From: Pholis gunnellus
Taxonomy: Eukaryota > Chordata > Actinopteri > Perciformes > Pholidae
DNA length: 64,000 nucleotides
Reading direction: 5' to 3'
Assembly: GCA_910591455.2 (NCBI GenBank)
Contig: OU342817.1
Coordinates: 2,678,480 to 2,742,479 of the forward strand
The notes below the pieces were generated by a model. That model saw only the letters and a list, made by a program, of their open reading frames with translations, was not told the origin of the DNA and made no database searches. The first letter of the stretch is position 1. Each line of letters opens with the position of its first letter. The position numbers and the translations under genes were made by a program. Positions 1 to 14,396 of this stretch are shown in pieces.

Positions 1-587
1 GTTTGTAAACTAATTAAAACACGTCACAAACATCAGTAATGTGACACGTCTTGAACAGTGGTTTGTTCGTTTGAGCGGTCTCTGTCACATTTTATAACAC
101 GTTCAAACCTTCAAAGCGTCGAATAAACACACGGACTGCAGTCAGTACAGATCACATGGCGTACAAATGACACGCTCAAAAGCAAGTAAGGAGTTGTTGA
201 GAGCGGGCTAGTGTGGTATATCCATATTAAAGGCTGCAATTTAAAACTATTTTTGAAGTGGTCTAAAAGAACATCTAAAGTTATATTACTTACAACGATG
301 AAAAACACAAAAGAAAGCAGGAATTATCACAAAAAGCTGGACCCAGTGACTGGCATGTTCAACGATCTTTTTGACCTGTTTTAGCATTTTCAGGTGGTTC
401 CTCTGTATTTTCTATAAAACAGTGCCGATGCAGGCTGAAGGTGAACATGTAATGTACTGTATTTGCACATAAACAGTGTCAAGCTGTCTCCATTTCCGTA
501 ATAAGAATCAATTATTTACCCTCTCGCATGAGCACACAGGAGAACACACGGTCTATTTCCACGTCCATGCCTTCATTCATTCAAAAG

Positions 588-588
<1 letters not shown>

Positions 589-647
<59 letters not shown>
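589..647. repeat. (AC)n microsatellite
   Basis: About 29 uninterrupted AC units; it creates long artificial open frames on both strands. Confidence 0.95.
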
Positions 648-652
<5 letters not shown>

Positions 653-2436
653 AAAACCATTCCTCACAGTCAGCTGCTTCCAGTCTGTTTACAACCAGAA
701 TCTTTTGTTTTGGCCTGTTCCGCTGAGTGCGTGAAGGAGGGGGGGGGAGAGAGAGTCCCCTCAACCTTGACCAGGCGCCTCCGCGTTGCTTTTCAGTTAT
801 GAATAGATAAGAATAGATAACATTCTTCACGGGTATTGAACGGTGGCTGAGCACAGCATCAGCAGATCGCGTGTGTGGTCTTGTCACAGACATGACTTCT
901 GAATCAGTTGCAAAGCGAAGAACGTTTTTCCGCATGAAGTTACGAATTGGAATCCAGATAACGGATGACACTTTGCAACATTACAACACCAAATAAATCT
1001 TACAAAGTAGGCGCAGAAAAAAAATGGTAATAAATGCTTTATCCTTGCAGTTGTCAGGTAGATTCCTCAGGACCAACCTGCCCTGGTTCAACCCCCTCCC
1101 CAGAGCTTCATCTGTCATCATCCTTCATCTTCATCCATCCTACATTCATCACATTCGTTCATCAGGAAAATCCCAGACTAAAACACAGACACTTGATCAT
1201 TGTTAAAAACAAACCAGCTATTATTGTTACAGCTGTTATTAGGAATGCAGCATAGAGAAGTGTTCAAAAATAGTGTTCAATAGGAGAAACGTGTGAACAG
1301 GTCATTCACTGAACTCTGAAATATGAATTCAATGTTGTGAACCTAAATTAAAAACCCAGTCGCAAGAAACAATTTCCAAAACAATGGGTACGTTGAACGA
1401 CGACATTTCTGAGCCAAAAGTATGTTTCACAAATATGTTTTTATCGTAAGCCTCGTATCACGCTGCAGAAACACTCGATGCCGCGCGGTTAACAAGGCTG
1501 GAGAGAAAAAGAGCATGTTTGTGTGAAAGTAATAACTTCATATCGTAACAACAGAACAAACGTGCGCTGTGCGTAACGAGCACAGCGTTACCCAACAAGT
1601 GCAGAGTCAACGTGGACTTTTGTTTTCACACGGGACACGGACAGCGGTCTCCTGGGTGAATGTCCTCTGTGTTTGTTTGCAACAATAAGGCTGAATTACA
1701 GGGAAATGTGTATAAAATAATGAGTTTCCATTTGATATGTGTCTTGGGTTTGAAATTGATGCTCCATGTAAGCTTGATACAGCCTCAGTTAAAGCTCTGG
1801 AACAAGCAGATACATGTTTTATGTATAACTTTGAAGCAAATAAGCCTCGAGGGAGATTTAATAAGATTATTGGGTTTCAAAAGATCAAACCAGCATTAAT
1901 TAAGCAACATTTTTTGATATTAAAGGAGTACTGCACTCATTTAGCATTGTCCTTTTATATTATTATATTGTTAGACACATCAAAAACACATCAAATCATT
2001 GCAACGAAACGATATTGAGAGATTTTCATCTCAATCTTATCTTTATAAGAAGTTGTCAGAGACCAAACCGGAGCTAAAAGGAGAGTGAATATTGGATCAA
2101 GCGGACGGAAACGTGACTCCAATGGGACGTTCACGTTGCTTTGTATCTGTAGGCAGCTTTCTGCTCGCACAACGGCCACAACACTAAACTCACAGCACGT
2201 CAGAGCTGGTGTCTCTGTGGTGAAAAGCTGGTATAAATGACTTGATTAACTGAGAAACGATGGTTCTCCAAGGCTCTACACGAACAGATGGAGGCAGATT
2301 CTACTGGTCAGGCTCTACAGAGCCTCACAGCGTTCAATAAAAACAAAGATGGCCAAAATGAACTTTGACTCAAATCATATGTTTGCATCAACCAATCAAA
2401 ACAAGGAAAAAGCAGCTTCTTAAGGAATGTTCAACA

Positions 2437-2454
2437 GGGGGGGGGGGGGGGGGG
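2437..2454. repeat. Poly-G run (18 nt)
   Basis: Uninterrupted G homopolymer; a similar run interrupted once lies at 2778-2802. Confidence 0.9.
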
Positions 2455-2777
2455 CTAAACTTACCACAAATGTGAAAACATCATGTCTGAATAGACCAGC
2501 TCGGTCCTGTGAAGGAGGTTGTGTAGTTGGTTGTGGTGAAATAAGAAAAACATCCTCAGTGCGAATGTATTTCCCTCACTTTTCATATTCAGATGCTGTA
2601 TTTGCATCTTAAAACACGATGCTCATTTCATAAAAAATTCCAAGCGACCCAGCAACAAACAGACATCTTAACACACTGAATGACTCTCAGAGTGAGCTCC
2701 TGCTTCATTCTTCTTTTTGCTAAAATCTAGAAGCCATTTGTCCTTGTAGCTCGGTCGTGTGAAAGCAAGAGTGATGT

Positions 2778-2802
2778 GGGGGGGAGGGGGGGGGGGGGGG
2801 GG
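2778..2802. repeat. Poly-G run with one A
   Basis: G7-A-G17 tract, a likely length polymorphism or sequencing difficulty. Confidence 0.9.
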
Positions 2803-3065
2803 TTTGAGGGTGAGCACAGTCCCAGAAGTAACAGGAGCACACAGAGGAAGGACAGAGGACGCTCCTCGACAGGAAGCTCCACAAAAAAAAAATAATCGGC
2901 CTCTTTTTATTGTCACGACCGATAATCTGGCCTCGGCCCAAATTAAACATTTAAATAAATAGGAGAGGAACAATAACAACACCTTGCAAGTGTCCAGAAT
3001 CAAATCCCACACGGGCTTCATGGGAATTAAAGTGAATACAGAGGTTCAAATCCTCTGTTCCAGCA

Positions 3066-3087
3066 TGTGTGTGTGTGTGTGTGTGTT
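3066..3087. repeat. (TG)n microsatellite
   Basis: Eleven TG units; a (CA)n tract at 3210-3227 mirrors it 120 bp away. Confidence 0.9.
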
Positions 3088-3945
3088 ACTGCTTTCAGCA
3101 GTGGCTCATGTTGCAGATAAATGTCTGGTTTTAGCAGTCAGATGGGGATAAGCATGATTTGAATAACATTTTCTATCAGCTGCTGCCTTGCTTGTTAGCT
3201 GCACATAGTCACACACACACACACACATGCACTGACGCATTGGAGCAGGTGCATACATGTATATAGCTATATGTAGCACTCAAATGCATACTGACAAGCA
3301 TGAACGCAAACCCCGAGTAGAAGACGTTCAAAGGGAAACACAATGTGGCAGGCAGGTATAGAAATATATAGCTCCGCACATATATGCTCAAATAGACACT
3401 ACACTGAAGATGGTAACCTCTTTACGTAGCATTTTCTTTAAAACATGTCACAGTGCAAAGGATGAAAGGAGAGCGAGCAAGAAACAGAAATGGAAAAAGT
3501 GTTTTTTTGGCGAGACTGTAGCATTGAAGAAGCTCTTTTATTCACGTTTTCAGAAGGGAGTTAAAAGAAGCAGATGACTTCCTGTGTCAGAGCTCAGTAG
3601 TCAAAGTCTTTTAAATTACAGGGCCCCCGAAAGCTTGATCACCATTATTTACCCGGAATCAACCAGCCAGACTCCATACTGCCATCTCAGAGGATCCTCA
3701 AGCTAACGCGGTGTTAACAGGTCAGCATTTCACTGCGTATTGGAGCGAGACCATTTCTTTTACAGTCAGGGAAATACTGCAATGACGCCAGGATTCCTTA
3801 TCTTCCATTTAATGAAACAATGAACAAAAGATACGTTGTTGTTTTTTGCCTAACCAAGAGGAAGCGTGTATGTTTATTGAGAACTTGAGAGGACCGTGGA
3901 TGGAGCCACGAGGAACAGCACAGTTATACCCGAGGGTCCCAGCTG

Positions 3946-4105
3946 AGAACTTCACTGTTGTGTTGTTTCTGGCATTCCCTTTGGAGTGTTTCCCTGCACC
4001 AGGGTCCCTTTTTAGAAAACCTCATCCTGCTGCAGCACGGTATGGTTTGATAGTTCTGGTCCTTCCCTCCAGCGGACCCAGCAGTACGATGTGGCCAATT
4101 GTACA
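3946..4105 (+). mobile_element. Eroded fragment of family 1 element
   Basis: Shows the family landmarks in order: GAGAACTT, TGTGTTG, ACCAGGGTCCC, a T/A-rich bridge, CTGCAGCA, AGTTCTGG and TCCAGCGGACCCAGCAGTAC. More diverged and internally deleted compared with the other copies. The 88-codon ORF across it is not a gene. Confidence 0.4.
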
Positions 4106-6258
4106 TCATTAACTGCTTTGTGATCAGTAAATATTTGATAAATAGATAAGCTAGGACAAACACACTCTCACATGCACACAAACAAGTGCACCCATGAAAA
4201 GCACTGACACCCACACCCACACACACCCTTGCCAAACACACAAATATAAGCATTTAGAAGTAACCTGCAGTGAAATATGCACATATGCACGAGCTCTGGC
4301 TAGCTTCTACACACAGTAACACATAACGCACATTTACCTCAAGAGATAAAAGAGCTGCAATTTGCTACCAAATCTAGCATTATTTTAAAGAGTAAAATGG
4401 TCCAATTTTTTACTTTTCCCATCAGCGCTGTTACCTGAAAACCATCCACGGCCCTTTGGCTTCACTATACATCAATTCATGTGTTTATGTGGTACATCTA
4501 CAAAGGCACTGCTGCGTTCATATCTTTCAAAACAACACATGATTGTGTCAAATTTGAATATATTTTACCAGCCGCGACAGGGTGTTGTGTAGTTGAGATC
4601 AAAATGGAGGATTTAGGTTTGTCTCTACGTGTGAAATAATGCAGACACTACACCTCGACACCCAGCATGCAACAGGACAGTGTGTACGGAATCTGCATAG
4701 AAGCCCACACGAGGCTCTGCGGGGCCGTGTGCTGACGAAGAAAGAGTGAATGTAACACTAAACTATGGCACGGAAAAGAAATGGAGCAGCAAAAAGTGAG
4801 CTTGCATCGCTGTTATATAATTAGTATGTCAAGCATTGGGCCCAGTGGCCGAAAATAGTGCTGCTGCCTTGCCTGGGGAGTTGTAGGGGGGGGGTGTTAG
4901 ATGAGATCTGGGGGAGGGGTTCAAGGCCCAATATAACGGTGGTCTAATAGTGCCAGTCAAAGACCACACGCAGTGTGTAATCCCTGACACAGTTGGCGGC
5001 GCTTTGCTGACATGACATCCAGAAAGTCAAGACTGGGGAGGAAAGTGCTGATCTGTTCAATCCAGGACGGAGCATTCAGCCTCCGCTTGATAGATTAATT
5101 TGAAAGGCGTTGTGATGGGACATTCGTTTGTCACTTACTATATACGTTGTCTGATAAACTGATCTGGGTCTCTGTGATAAAATGGTCTTGGGTACAAATT
5201 ATGTCTGGGGAGAATTTGGGGATTCTGAAAAGATTCACGGGAAAACCACTGAATTACATTACTGTGTTGTCATTTTATGTCATGTAGTAGCCCTGTAGTT
5301 CACAACATCCCCATTGGAATCCCTCAAGGGTGGCAAGATAAATCCCGGGGTCACGTCTTGATGGAAAATATATGGAATAAAAACACATTTCCACTACATG
5401 TGTTATGTTTATTTTGTCTTCCTTAATTAAAATATGTGAGCTTTAGTGGGATCCAGCGGTGAGGTTGCAGATTGCAACCAACTGAAACTGAAACTCCGTG
5501 AAAATGACTTGCTCTGTATGTAGATATAAACGGCTTATTCTAAAGGTAACGAAGACACGATTATAAAAACATACTTATGAATATTACATAACATTTCTGC
5601 CGATAGATCAAAAAGGTTCTGGCCCTTTAAACGGTATTCTTTTCTCTTATCTTTGTTTTTTATTTGAAACACCAGATCATTTCACCTTTTAGGCTTCTGA
5701 AAACTATTCAAACGGTGAAGAACAACGGACACATACAACATAGTTGGAACCTACTAACGTACTAAAAGATGATGCTACATTCTATCATTAAAGCATTTTA
5801 TTATGTCATCTTCACCTGGATTCACACATATTTACAACCTTTACAGCACTCTCCACTTCATTCATGTTCTCAAATATGCTTTGAGTAACATATATGTGCT
5901 CCAAAATCATATATTGGTATTGCATCAAGGCAGGCCTTTCATTGATTTAGGAATATTGCTAGTTCAAAATGTTCTGCAGCGTTTAGGAAGATAAATATTA
6001 CTCATAATACCTAATAAGCATTACCTCAAAAGGTAAGCCCTTAATTTATTTAAATATGAAAACATTTTCAACAGAGATTAAATTATTATTGGGCTTGGAA
6101 ACCAGGACCAGGAGGACTAAGCACTACAGGATTTGTCTGTCAATCAAAATCAAACAATGGCTTCTTTGTGGAGCAAAGTCATGCTTCCACATTGATTCAT
6201 CATACAGGAATCCAAAGATCCATTTGGGATGTAAGGCGACAACATCTGGGTCGGAAAA
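4106..6258. other. Intergenic, nothing supported
   Basis: Unique AT-rich sequence with a G-rich patch at 4887-4920. No exon-like or RNA gene signal. Confidence 0.7.
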
Positions 6259-6545
6259 GTGAAGTCAATGCTGAAGTGTCTTAAAGCTGCATTCTCTCTA
6301 ATGTCCACCAGGGGGCGACTCCTCTGGTTGTATAGAAGTCTATGAGAAAATGACTCTACTTCTCTCTTGATTTATTACCTCAGTAAACATTGTAAACATG
6401 AGTTTATGGTCTCAATCTCTAGTTTCAAGTCTTCTTCAATACAGCATGATGTTCATTTAGTAAATGATGGTCCATTTAGAGTCAAACAGACCATAAAGCA
6501 GGGGATGCTTTAGGGGCGGGGCTACACAGTAATTGACAGGTTTTG
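6259..6545 (+). repeat. Interspersed repeat family 2, copy A
   Basis: 6259-6442 is nearly identical to 21845-22028, with only a few differences over about 180 nt. It carries CCACCAGGGGGCGAC (6305-6319), a CTCF-like core. Sequence after 6442 (GGGGCGGGGCTACA near 6514) is what I expect of the longer family form. The near identity implies recent spread or a recent duplication. Confidence 0.65.
6305..6319 (+). promoter_or_regulatory. CTCF-like motif inside repeat family 2 (copy A)
   Basis: CCACCAGGGGGCGAC differs from the strong core CCACCAGGGGGCGCT only in the last positions. Also present in copy B. Confidence 0.35.
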
Positions 6546-7230
6546 TCTGGAAGTTGTCGTCATTTGTCTCAGTCATCGTTTTCACAGTGCGCTGCTTATA
6601 AAATCTGAATATAAATTAAATCAGTTTCCAGAATGCGCTTAACATTGTAAATCTTATCTGTAAATTCTAAATCTAACAGTGAGAGTTTGATTTCTCCCCT
6701 TTGCTCTTCTATCTTCCTCGGATTGCAGCTAATTCTACTCCGGCTCCCGTTCAGACATTTTCCTACCTGGCTCTGTCTTCTTTTATCTGGCACCCCTCTA
6801 TCCCACCTGATTGTTCTCTAATCATCCGTTACCTTATCGACGTGCTGTTGGTCCGACCTTTTCACCCGACCGTTTGCTCCTTTGAATTTCCACAAATTTC
6901 CACTCATTCTAACCCAGCAACTCGCTCGCTGGCAGCCGATAAGAGCGTCGGCTAAACGCCTGAAATACAAATTGTAAAAAGCCTTCAGTTGGGTTTATGG
7001 ACCACGTGGGGATCTTTCGCCCTGGAGAAAACTTTGTATCTGCTGTGTGATTTATCTCTGGATCAGATCTGTGCTCCCCCCTTCAGTCAGCGAGCAAACA
7101 GCATTATGAATGAATGAGAAGATGTCAGAAGAGATCATTGTTTAGGTTATCATCTGTCGAGAGCAGATATTGATAGAGATGTCTTTCCCCTTGATTAGGC
7201 ATGACCCATTTCTACCACCAACCCCCCTTC

Positions 7231-7255
7231 ACACACACACACACACACACACACA
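7231..7255. repeat. (AC)n microsatellite
   Basis: Twelve AC units, followed at 7370 by a longer one. Confidence 0.9.
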
Positions 7256-7368
7256 GTATATGCAGTACATATAATCAGGAGCATTTACACAGGCAGCTAG
7301 TCTTGCAGAGATGCGCATGCACACACGGACAAGCATTTTAGGAGGGATGAGCACTTGCAAACCCACGT

Positions 7369-7369
<1 letters not shown>

Positions 7370-7423
<54 letters not shown>
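7370..7423. repeat. (AC)n microsatellite
   Basis: About 26 pure AC units; the ORFs that cross it on the minus strand are poly Cys-Val artefacts. Confidence 0.95.
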
Positions 7424-7424
<1 letters not shown>

Positions 7425-7826
7425 GTTGACACACTCAAGCCACAGATAAGACGCCCGCCGTCGCGACGACTCCATTCGCTGACTTTGTGATGTAATTTCC
7501 TGGTCGTTGAAAGAGTTGAAAAATGCCGTCAATCAAACCGCGACATCTCAAAGCGCCCGGGAGGAAATTCATTGGGACCGACCTCGACCCCGCTCACGAG
7601 CCCCGTTAAGAGGCAGCTCTCCGACTCTGTGCCGTCACGCAATGTTTGGATAGTGGTTGCGACGTGCTATGTTAGAGGCCATCAAGTCCGGGTCCTTTAA
7701 CATTAACTTAACATGAGAAAATGTCACAAATGTAAATAGCAACTTAACGCCTCCCTGACATTTTCAAAAAACACGCATTCAAAGAAATGTGACAAGTGAC
7801 GAGACGGCGTTTTCACTTTCAGAAAC

Positions 7827-7852
7827 GGAATCGAGGAATCGAGGAATCGAGG
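7827..7852. repeat. Short tandem repeat GAATCGAG x3
   Basis: Three perfect 8-nt units, then a purine-rich GGAAAGGAGGAAAGGAAGG tail. Confidence 0.85.
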
Positions 7853-10137
7853 AAAGGAGGAAAGGAAGGACGGTGTTTGAAACTCTCTCTAAAGCTCATC
7901 TTTTTTGTTCTCCACACAAATTTCTTCTTTGTGCAACTGCCCACAGCACGACCATGAACTCCTTCGAGGAGAGACGGTTCAAAAGTGTGCCCTCGTCTCC
8001 ATTTGTGCGATTCATTGTGTCGGCACTACAAAGATGTAGAGAGTTCTTTGTAGAGTGACCGTGGGTTAAAAACACGTTTTGCCTTTAGACGTGGTCAAAT
8101 GACTCACATGATGTAACCTCGTTTTATTGGAGCACACTGAACCCCTGAGACACTTTATCCAACAATCACTATAGTTAGGAGAGAATAAACTCAAAGTATT
8201 AAAACACACATCGGGTTGTAGTTACATGTGTGAAGTGAAACGTGAGCCGGTGATTGATGAAAACTGTAGCACATATGTTCTTCTATCAGACACGCATGAC
8301 AGGCATGACTGAAAACCGTGGCTGGAAAGTTAAATCGGGAATTTAAATCAGCTGATAGTGTAGCGGAGGAACTGATCCAGAAAAATTGGATTTAGTAGCC
8401 TATTAAGTCACACTTTAACTGTAAATGCTTATTTCATAACACAACAACGACATTTTCATCAGGGGATCACTCGTAGTGATGAACCGACACAGAATCATCA
8501 CCTGAACCCGCTGCTCCCTCCGGCTCTAAAGCAGCTTTAAAGTCAGTTTCAGCTCATTGTTCAGCGGCTCGGTCAGCGGCCACACGCTCTGCTGAAGGAG
8601 TTAAGAATTTAGAAATAAAATTGGAAAGAGAGCTTAAGATGTTTTTCATGCACCTTCACAATAATACGTTCAGTTCTCTTTCTTTGCCTTACATTTCAAG
8701 AGAGGAACGAACCCCGCAGAGGATTCACAGATCTGTGATACATGTGGGTTAACCAAATGTCAAGCTGAGCTTCAACGCACGTCGCTTGGTTTGTAAACGT
8801 TATCTGCCGTTATCTGTGTTTTTCTCGCCTTTTCTAACGCGCAGTCGATGCCCCCCGAGGGGGAGAAATGTGGGCAGAGGTCACCTCTGCAGTTGGTAGA
8901 GATTCAGCGATGTGTTCGCTGGAGAGATGCTCGCCGTCATCGAGGTTTGAGTGAAGCTTCTGTGTTGAATGAAAAGATGTGTGCTGGTTAATGTGCTGAG
9001 TGAGTCGGAAGACCCTTGAGCTTGTGAAAGAAGTTTTTAAAAACCCTTTTCTATCTCAACGATACCGGTGAAAAGAAAACTACCAACTGAAAGAATCGTT
9101 CATATTTACTTTCTCTAAGAACGAATAGTGATACACCCCAGAGTCACGTATCTCTCCTTGTGCATTGAATGCTACAGAAACATGCACTAAACTTAGGATG
9201 TTACATTCATTTTCGGCCTGCTTGTGATACGATAGGACTTTTAATCTGCCATGAAACAAAGTCCAATCTCTCACTGTCTTTACTTCAAGGCCGACTACTC
9301 ACCAGCGTAGCTTCTGGAAGCATTAACGGGCCAGTGAAAGGTTTGGCATCTGGACCAGCAATTCATCAACCGTTGACAAACTTTCACTTTAAAGCGGATG
9401 TTTGTGTTTTTGCAGTATAGAGTAGCCGACCATGGTAAGATATTAAGAGCTCAACACTCTCAAACAACGACAGGCCATCAGGGATTTGACTGAAAAGAGA
9501 CAAAGTGGGCTGATAACATGCACATTTAGAGGATAACTCAAAGAAAAGTCGGGTCGGTAAGGTGTTGGTCCACAAGACGTCTCTGAGAACTGGACGGATG
9601 AATATTTAGCACCCCTGCTCAGTGGAACCTCAACGGTGCTTCTTATGAGATTTGGACATTCGGGAGTTTGCTGTTCAAATACTGTCATTATATCAACTGA
9701 GCGGATTGTTTGCGAGCGCTCTGATCCGGTTTAACAGCCCCGTATTCTCTGACTTCTGTCTGCCCGGCTCCTGCTCTATTGAGTGTGGAAAGACTCGTCC
9801 GAATGATGAACGATGGCTGCGAGCAAACTGCGCGTAAGAAAAAAAAAAGCACGGCTACGCAGACCTCCACTCTCGATGAGTGATGCTGGCCGGCCGCCAA
9901 CACTTGCATTTGGGCTTGTCAGTGTGGAATACGTCTGATGCCGCCTCTGCCAAAGTGCTGCAACAGTAAGACACGGCGTTCGGAGAGTGACACAAGTCAG
10001 ATTGCTGTTGGCAGACGCCGCGCGATGCAAAGAAAATAAAGCCGGAGCGATGGTCGTGTTTGAGAGCATTAAAGCTCGGGAGGCTTTCTCTGAGAAATCT
10101 GCTTCAGTGACAAGTTTGAGGTAAAATGGTGGCATCA

Positions 10138-10138
<1 letters not shown>

Positions 10139-10170
<32 letters not shown>
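10139..10170. repeat. (ATT)n microsatellite
   Basis: About ten ATT units; the poly-Ile ORF on the minus strand derives from it. Confidence 0.9.
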
Positions 10171-10171
<1 letters not shown>

Positions 10172-13100
10172 GGTTTTAGAGATGGTCATTATGATGCATT
10201 AACAGGAAGCAGATAGAATAGTGGTAGCGGTTAAATAGTCAACCTGGCTGTATATGTTGACCTCTCCGACCTCCTGGATTGTCTTTACAAACCCAAGCTG
10301 TGCAAACAATGTTTGAATCATATACCTTCATTTTAAACTCTGGTGGAGATCCCAAACTTTTCAAACATTATCTGGCTGTACAGAGGAAAAAGTAGCTGCC
10401 CACTCACAGCCACGATGCACAACATATTGAATAATTGATTGATGGTTTCGACACGACAGCCTCCTTCAGGGTAATGACTTCTCACTGTCTCTGCTGTATT
10501 TCAGGGAAAAGTGTATAAATGGATGTAGAAGACATCTGGTGTATTTCCATTAACTGTAACGATGTAGCCATTAGAAAACATTTTAAATATTATGTATAAT
10601 AATATGGTTTAGCTATCTACTCAGTGTAAACATCACACAGCTTCAATATAGAGCTTGAACAAGCTGATACAGAATCTATATAGTATAGTCAAGCAGCGTA
10701 AAACACAATGTTTTAAACACCCGTATAGTTACATAAGGGCGAGGTTAAACAATTGTGTCAGACTTGAAGATCTGTTATCTTGTTTTCCTTATTCTAACTA
10801 AAGAACCAGAACTGTGTTTACCTTCATTATCGAGCAAATAAATCTCTCCATCTAGGTCAAGCAGTTTTCTTTAACCTTTATTTGCTTTACTAAAGCGATA
10901 ACTTTTTCAGAAACTCCCTATTCGCAATCACAACTTGTCACCTGAGCAGCTGCCCGGTAAAGCCTGTTTGATCTCCTCCTCTCCATTAGATTGTATCAAC
11001 CTGTGGAAAACGTAACGATGCACTCGGTAACACTGAACGCATCCAATCACAGACCCTCTGGACACACATCACAGTTTCTGCACTCACTTATTGTTATTGT
11101 GTGCGTACTGTACTATATTGTTCCACAGGTCAACACACAGGTTGATACAGCAGAATAGTGTGTTTCTAAGTGATGCCATTTTTTGTATCCAGTCCCCTCT
11201 TAATCCCCCCCCCACACCCCCCCCGAGTGCAGAGTAGCTGTAACATGGACCATTAGCTAAAGAATGTTGAACATAACCATGCCGGTTGTGCCTAGCCAGC
11301 CAAATCAAATAACTTCTTTCACAAGCGCCGCTTCGCAACACGGTCCTGCTTTCAGGGCCCGCCGCCAGGCTCATGTTGACTCTGCTGGAGCCTTGAGAAG
11401 AGGGGCACGCGGGCCTTGATTTACGCCGTATTCTTTTGAATTCCGTTACTAGCGAGTGGCGCGTATGGAAAAAGAAGGATGGATTTCTCAGGGAGGGGGG
11501 GTGGTGGGTGGAGAGGGGGGGGGGTTCTTGACTGATATGGGCCTATTTGCGATAGGTATCGAGGAGGGACGCCGATGAATCACGACGATGTGAGTGAGAG
11601 CAGCTGGAAGGAAGCCAGATTGGGGCATTACACAAGTCTCCAGAGGTGATATCTGCCAGAAAGACACGGAGAGTTTACCCAGGGGGGGTGTAGAGCTGTT
11701 CACAGAGCGGGACCAAGACAAAGCAGGAGGAATGTAGAAGGTTGACATGAGTTTGCATTGAATTGAATACATGGTTTACATTTTCTTAATGCTGTTATGT
11801 AATGTTTGTAATTGTACCATTACTAGTAGGAGCAAAAGGTTTCTCTTTCTTTCTTTTTGTGTACAGACTGTTATAAACTCCGGTCTAAAGATTAGTTTCT
11901 TTCAGTGATTGAGTTAAGATGGACATTTTTCCACACTGCTTGGTTCTTAGCTCGGAGGTTCTTCACCTTGAAACACTGATACGCAGACTCTGACTCTAAA
12001 CTCCGCTAAAATCACAAGATGGTCGTGTCATCAATCTATATACACAGTCTATGCCTTAAACGCCACAATAAGTCCAAGCACGATGTGTAATATGGTAGAG
12101 TTCTGTCGTATTGACAAACCCAGAGATGATTACTGCCTGATGCTGCAGTTTGTCTTAGTTCTACAGTGGCTAGGGGTGTCTTTCAGCTTATTGTCTTGGT
12201 TTTATGGCCTTCGTGTTTACTGTTTTGGTTCACTCTCAACAACCAGCAGCAGAAAGCTGTTTCTCGACAATAAAAGCTCCGATAACCCAACTGTACTCTG
12301 CCTGTCAGGCACCAGACGACAGATAACAAGTAGGTGGTGAATGATAGCAGAACATTTACAGAAGTTAAAGAGACATTTGTTTCCTTCAGGAGTTGGTGGA
12401 GACCAAACCAGTGTTGGACTCACATTTGTATGGTGGACACCGACGCAACTCAAATTGAATGCTCAGAATGCTCCGCATCTACCGGATGTGTAAATAGACA
12501 AATTTGCTTGCAAGTTTGCCACAAAATATGTGTTTACAGCTTGCTGCGCTGCCACCAAGTGGCCCAAAATAGTTAGTACATGTTTAAACCATTGAGAAAA
12601 AACTAACTACGCCACGGTCACGAGAGCGAATATACACAACAAGGCTGTAAAGGCAGACTGGTTGAGGTGGTGACATTTGTTGGACACTACCTTTTATTGA
12701 GACATGCAAAAGATCCAAAATTCACAAGACTGATGGATTTTATATCGTAGAACAAAACGTTAAAATCTCTTAAGCTTGTGTTAACCGCAGAGCTTATTTA
12801 AGGCATCAAACCAAAAACCCATTACAAAACTCCGTTGACTTTGAGACGAGGGAACAAGAATTTTAGGCCTCCATCTTTAATTTCGATTGATATTGACTTC
12901 AACAATATACGGAAACTGTTCTCAAATGATTCCATGTTATAGCAGTGCAATATAAACTTGGCACATTTTCAGCAGAAAGTTATATTAGTTTGTGACGGCG
13001 CAGAACAAAAGTATTACTTCTGAGCATTAACTCTCTGTTTGATGTAAGGGGTTGCTTTACTTTTGCTGAATAAAAATCCTCAAAAAGTGGATTAAATACA

Positions 13101-14354
13101 AACTCTCCACAACACCACCTCTGAAGTACTGCCAATCCAATTAATTCCACAAATCTTTTATTTTGTCATTTAACTGCCTGTCCAGTTTTCTATAAAAACC
13201 CTTCTATTTGCTGGCGCCTGGCCAGAAACAATCATTGCTCAAACAGAACAGCTCCTCTCCGTCGTTCACGGACGTCGTATTCTCAAGTGCTACCGGCTCG
13301 TCACTAAGCAGCTGTGTATTCAGTCACGTAGTATTTTTTTATTTTTCTTATCCCAAAGAGTGTTTTTAATATGCAAATCCCTGGGAGGCTGCAAACCTGT
13401 TAGATCTCTATTGTATACTTTTGAAGATTCATTAGCCAAGAAGTCGGTAGAGTTACTTCTTCCTGTTGGAAAACATGCTTTACAAAATGATCGTCTTCTG
13501 GTCGTTAATCGCAAAATGTCACGAGACCGTCAGATGTTCTGAAGATTTACTCTGCTGTCACATGTCACAACCCATATCTCCGGGAAACTCACCGGGTGCC
13601 TCGAGGTGTTTGTTCAGCAGCAAGTCGGTGACATAACCGTGTCAACACACTCAGGTGACTGTTACAGACTGATAATTATTTATTGTGCACTGTACTATCT
13701 GACAAAGACAAAAAAACATCTTCAAATAATAAGACGCTGTTTTTGGAGGCTGAGGAATATCATCAGTCGAGTTTATTCAATATTCACACCAGATTCTGGG
13801 GAGATGGCCGGCTCATTGAAAAGTGCTTTTTGGTGCAAATTGAGAATGTAACAAAAGGCATTCTAGAAGGCACCTCATCATGGTTTCTCCACTGAAAAGG
13901 GCACTTTGGCGCTGTGGTGAACAACATACGGAGATGTTGTGGAATATCTATACGATCGAGGCGGGTGACTCTTTGTCGGTGTTGGTACGAGTGCTGGATG
14001 AGACCGGCCTGCAGCTGTGGAGATTATATCTGCCTCCAAAGCAGCGCTGCCACTGAGAAAGTGTTTGAACAGAAAACAATATTCCACACCAGCAGACCGG
14101 CTGCATATTTTTGTACAAATGTGTGCTTGCCTTTCTTTAAACGATTACAATGTTTTTTTTCCCTCTGCTTGCTTGTTTCCATTTTTCTCACTATGACTCT
14201 TTTGCACTCCTGTAGTTTCAGTGACCGGAGCAGCGTTTGCTCACAGTTTTGCATTCAACAACACGTGAAACTTGATTTTATTTAAAGCGTACTGAGTCCT
14301 GAGTCTTTCTTGCACACACACAAACGTGCACAACCCCCCTCTGTGATATTGCCG

Positions 14355-14396
14355 ACACACACACACACACACACACACAGACACACAGACACAGAC
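14355..14396. repeat. (AC)n microsatellite with ACAG units
   Basis: (AC)12 followed by irregular ACAGAC repeats. Confidence 0.9.

Larger units (their letters stand above)
1..3945. other. Non-coding flank, no gene seen
   Basis: AT-rich unique sequence with CA/TG tracts and two poly-G runs. The ORFs are short and lack recognisable domains. Confidence 0.7.

Noticed and set aside
573..971. 132-codon ORF with poly Cys-Val
   Set aside because: Translation of a CA microsatellite.
3041..3056. GAGGTTCAAATCCTC resembling a tRNA T-arm
   Set aside because: No A box or acceptor stem at the right distance.
4838..4932. tRNA-like sequence (AGTGGCCG ... GGGTTCAAGGCC)
   Set aside because: Box-like words present, but no cloverleaf and a G-rich interruption; at most an old SINE trace.
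9776..10189. 137-codon minus-strand ORF with poly-Ile
   Set aside because: Built on the ATT microsatellite; no other protein feature.
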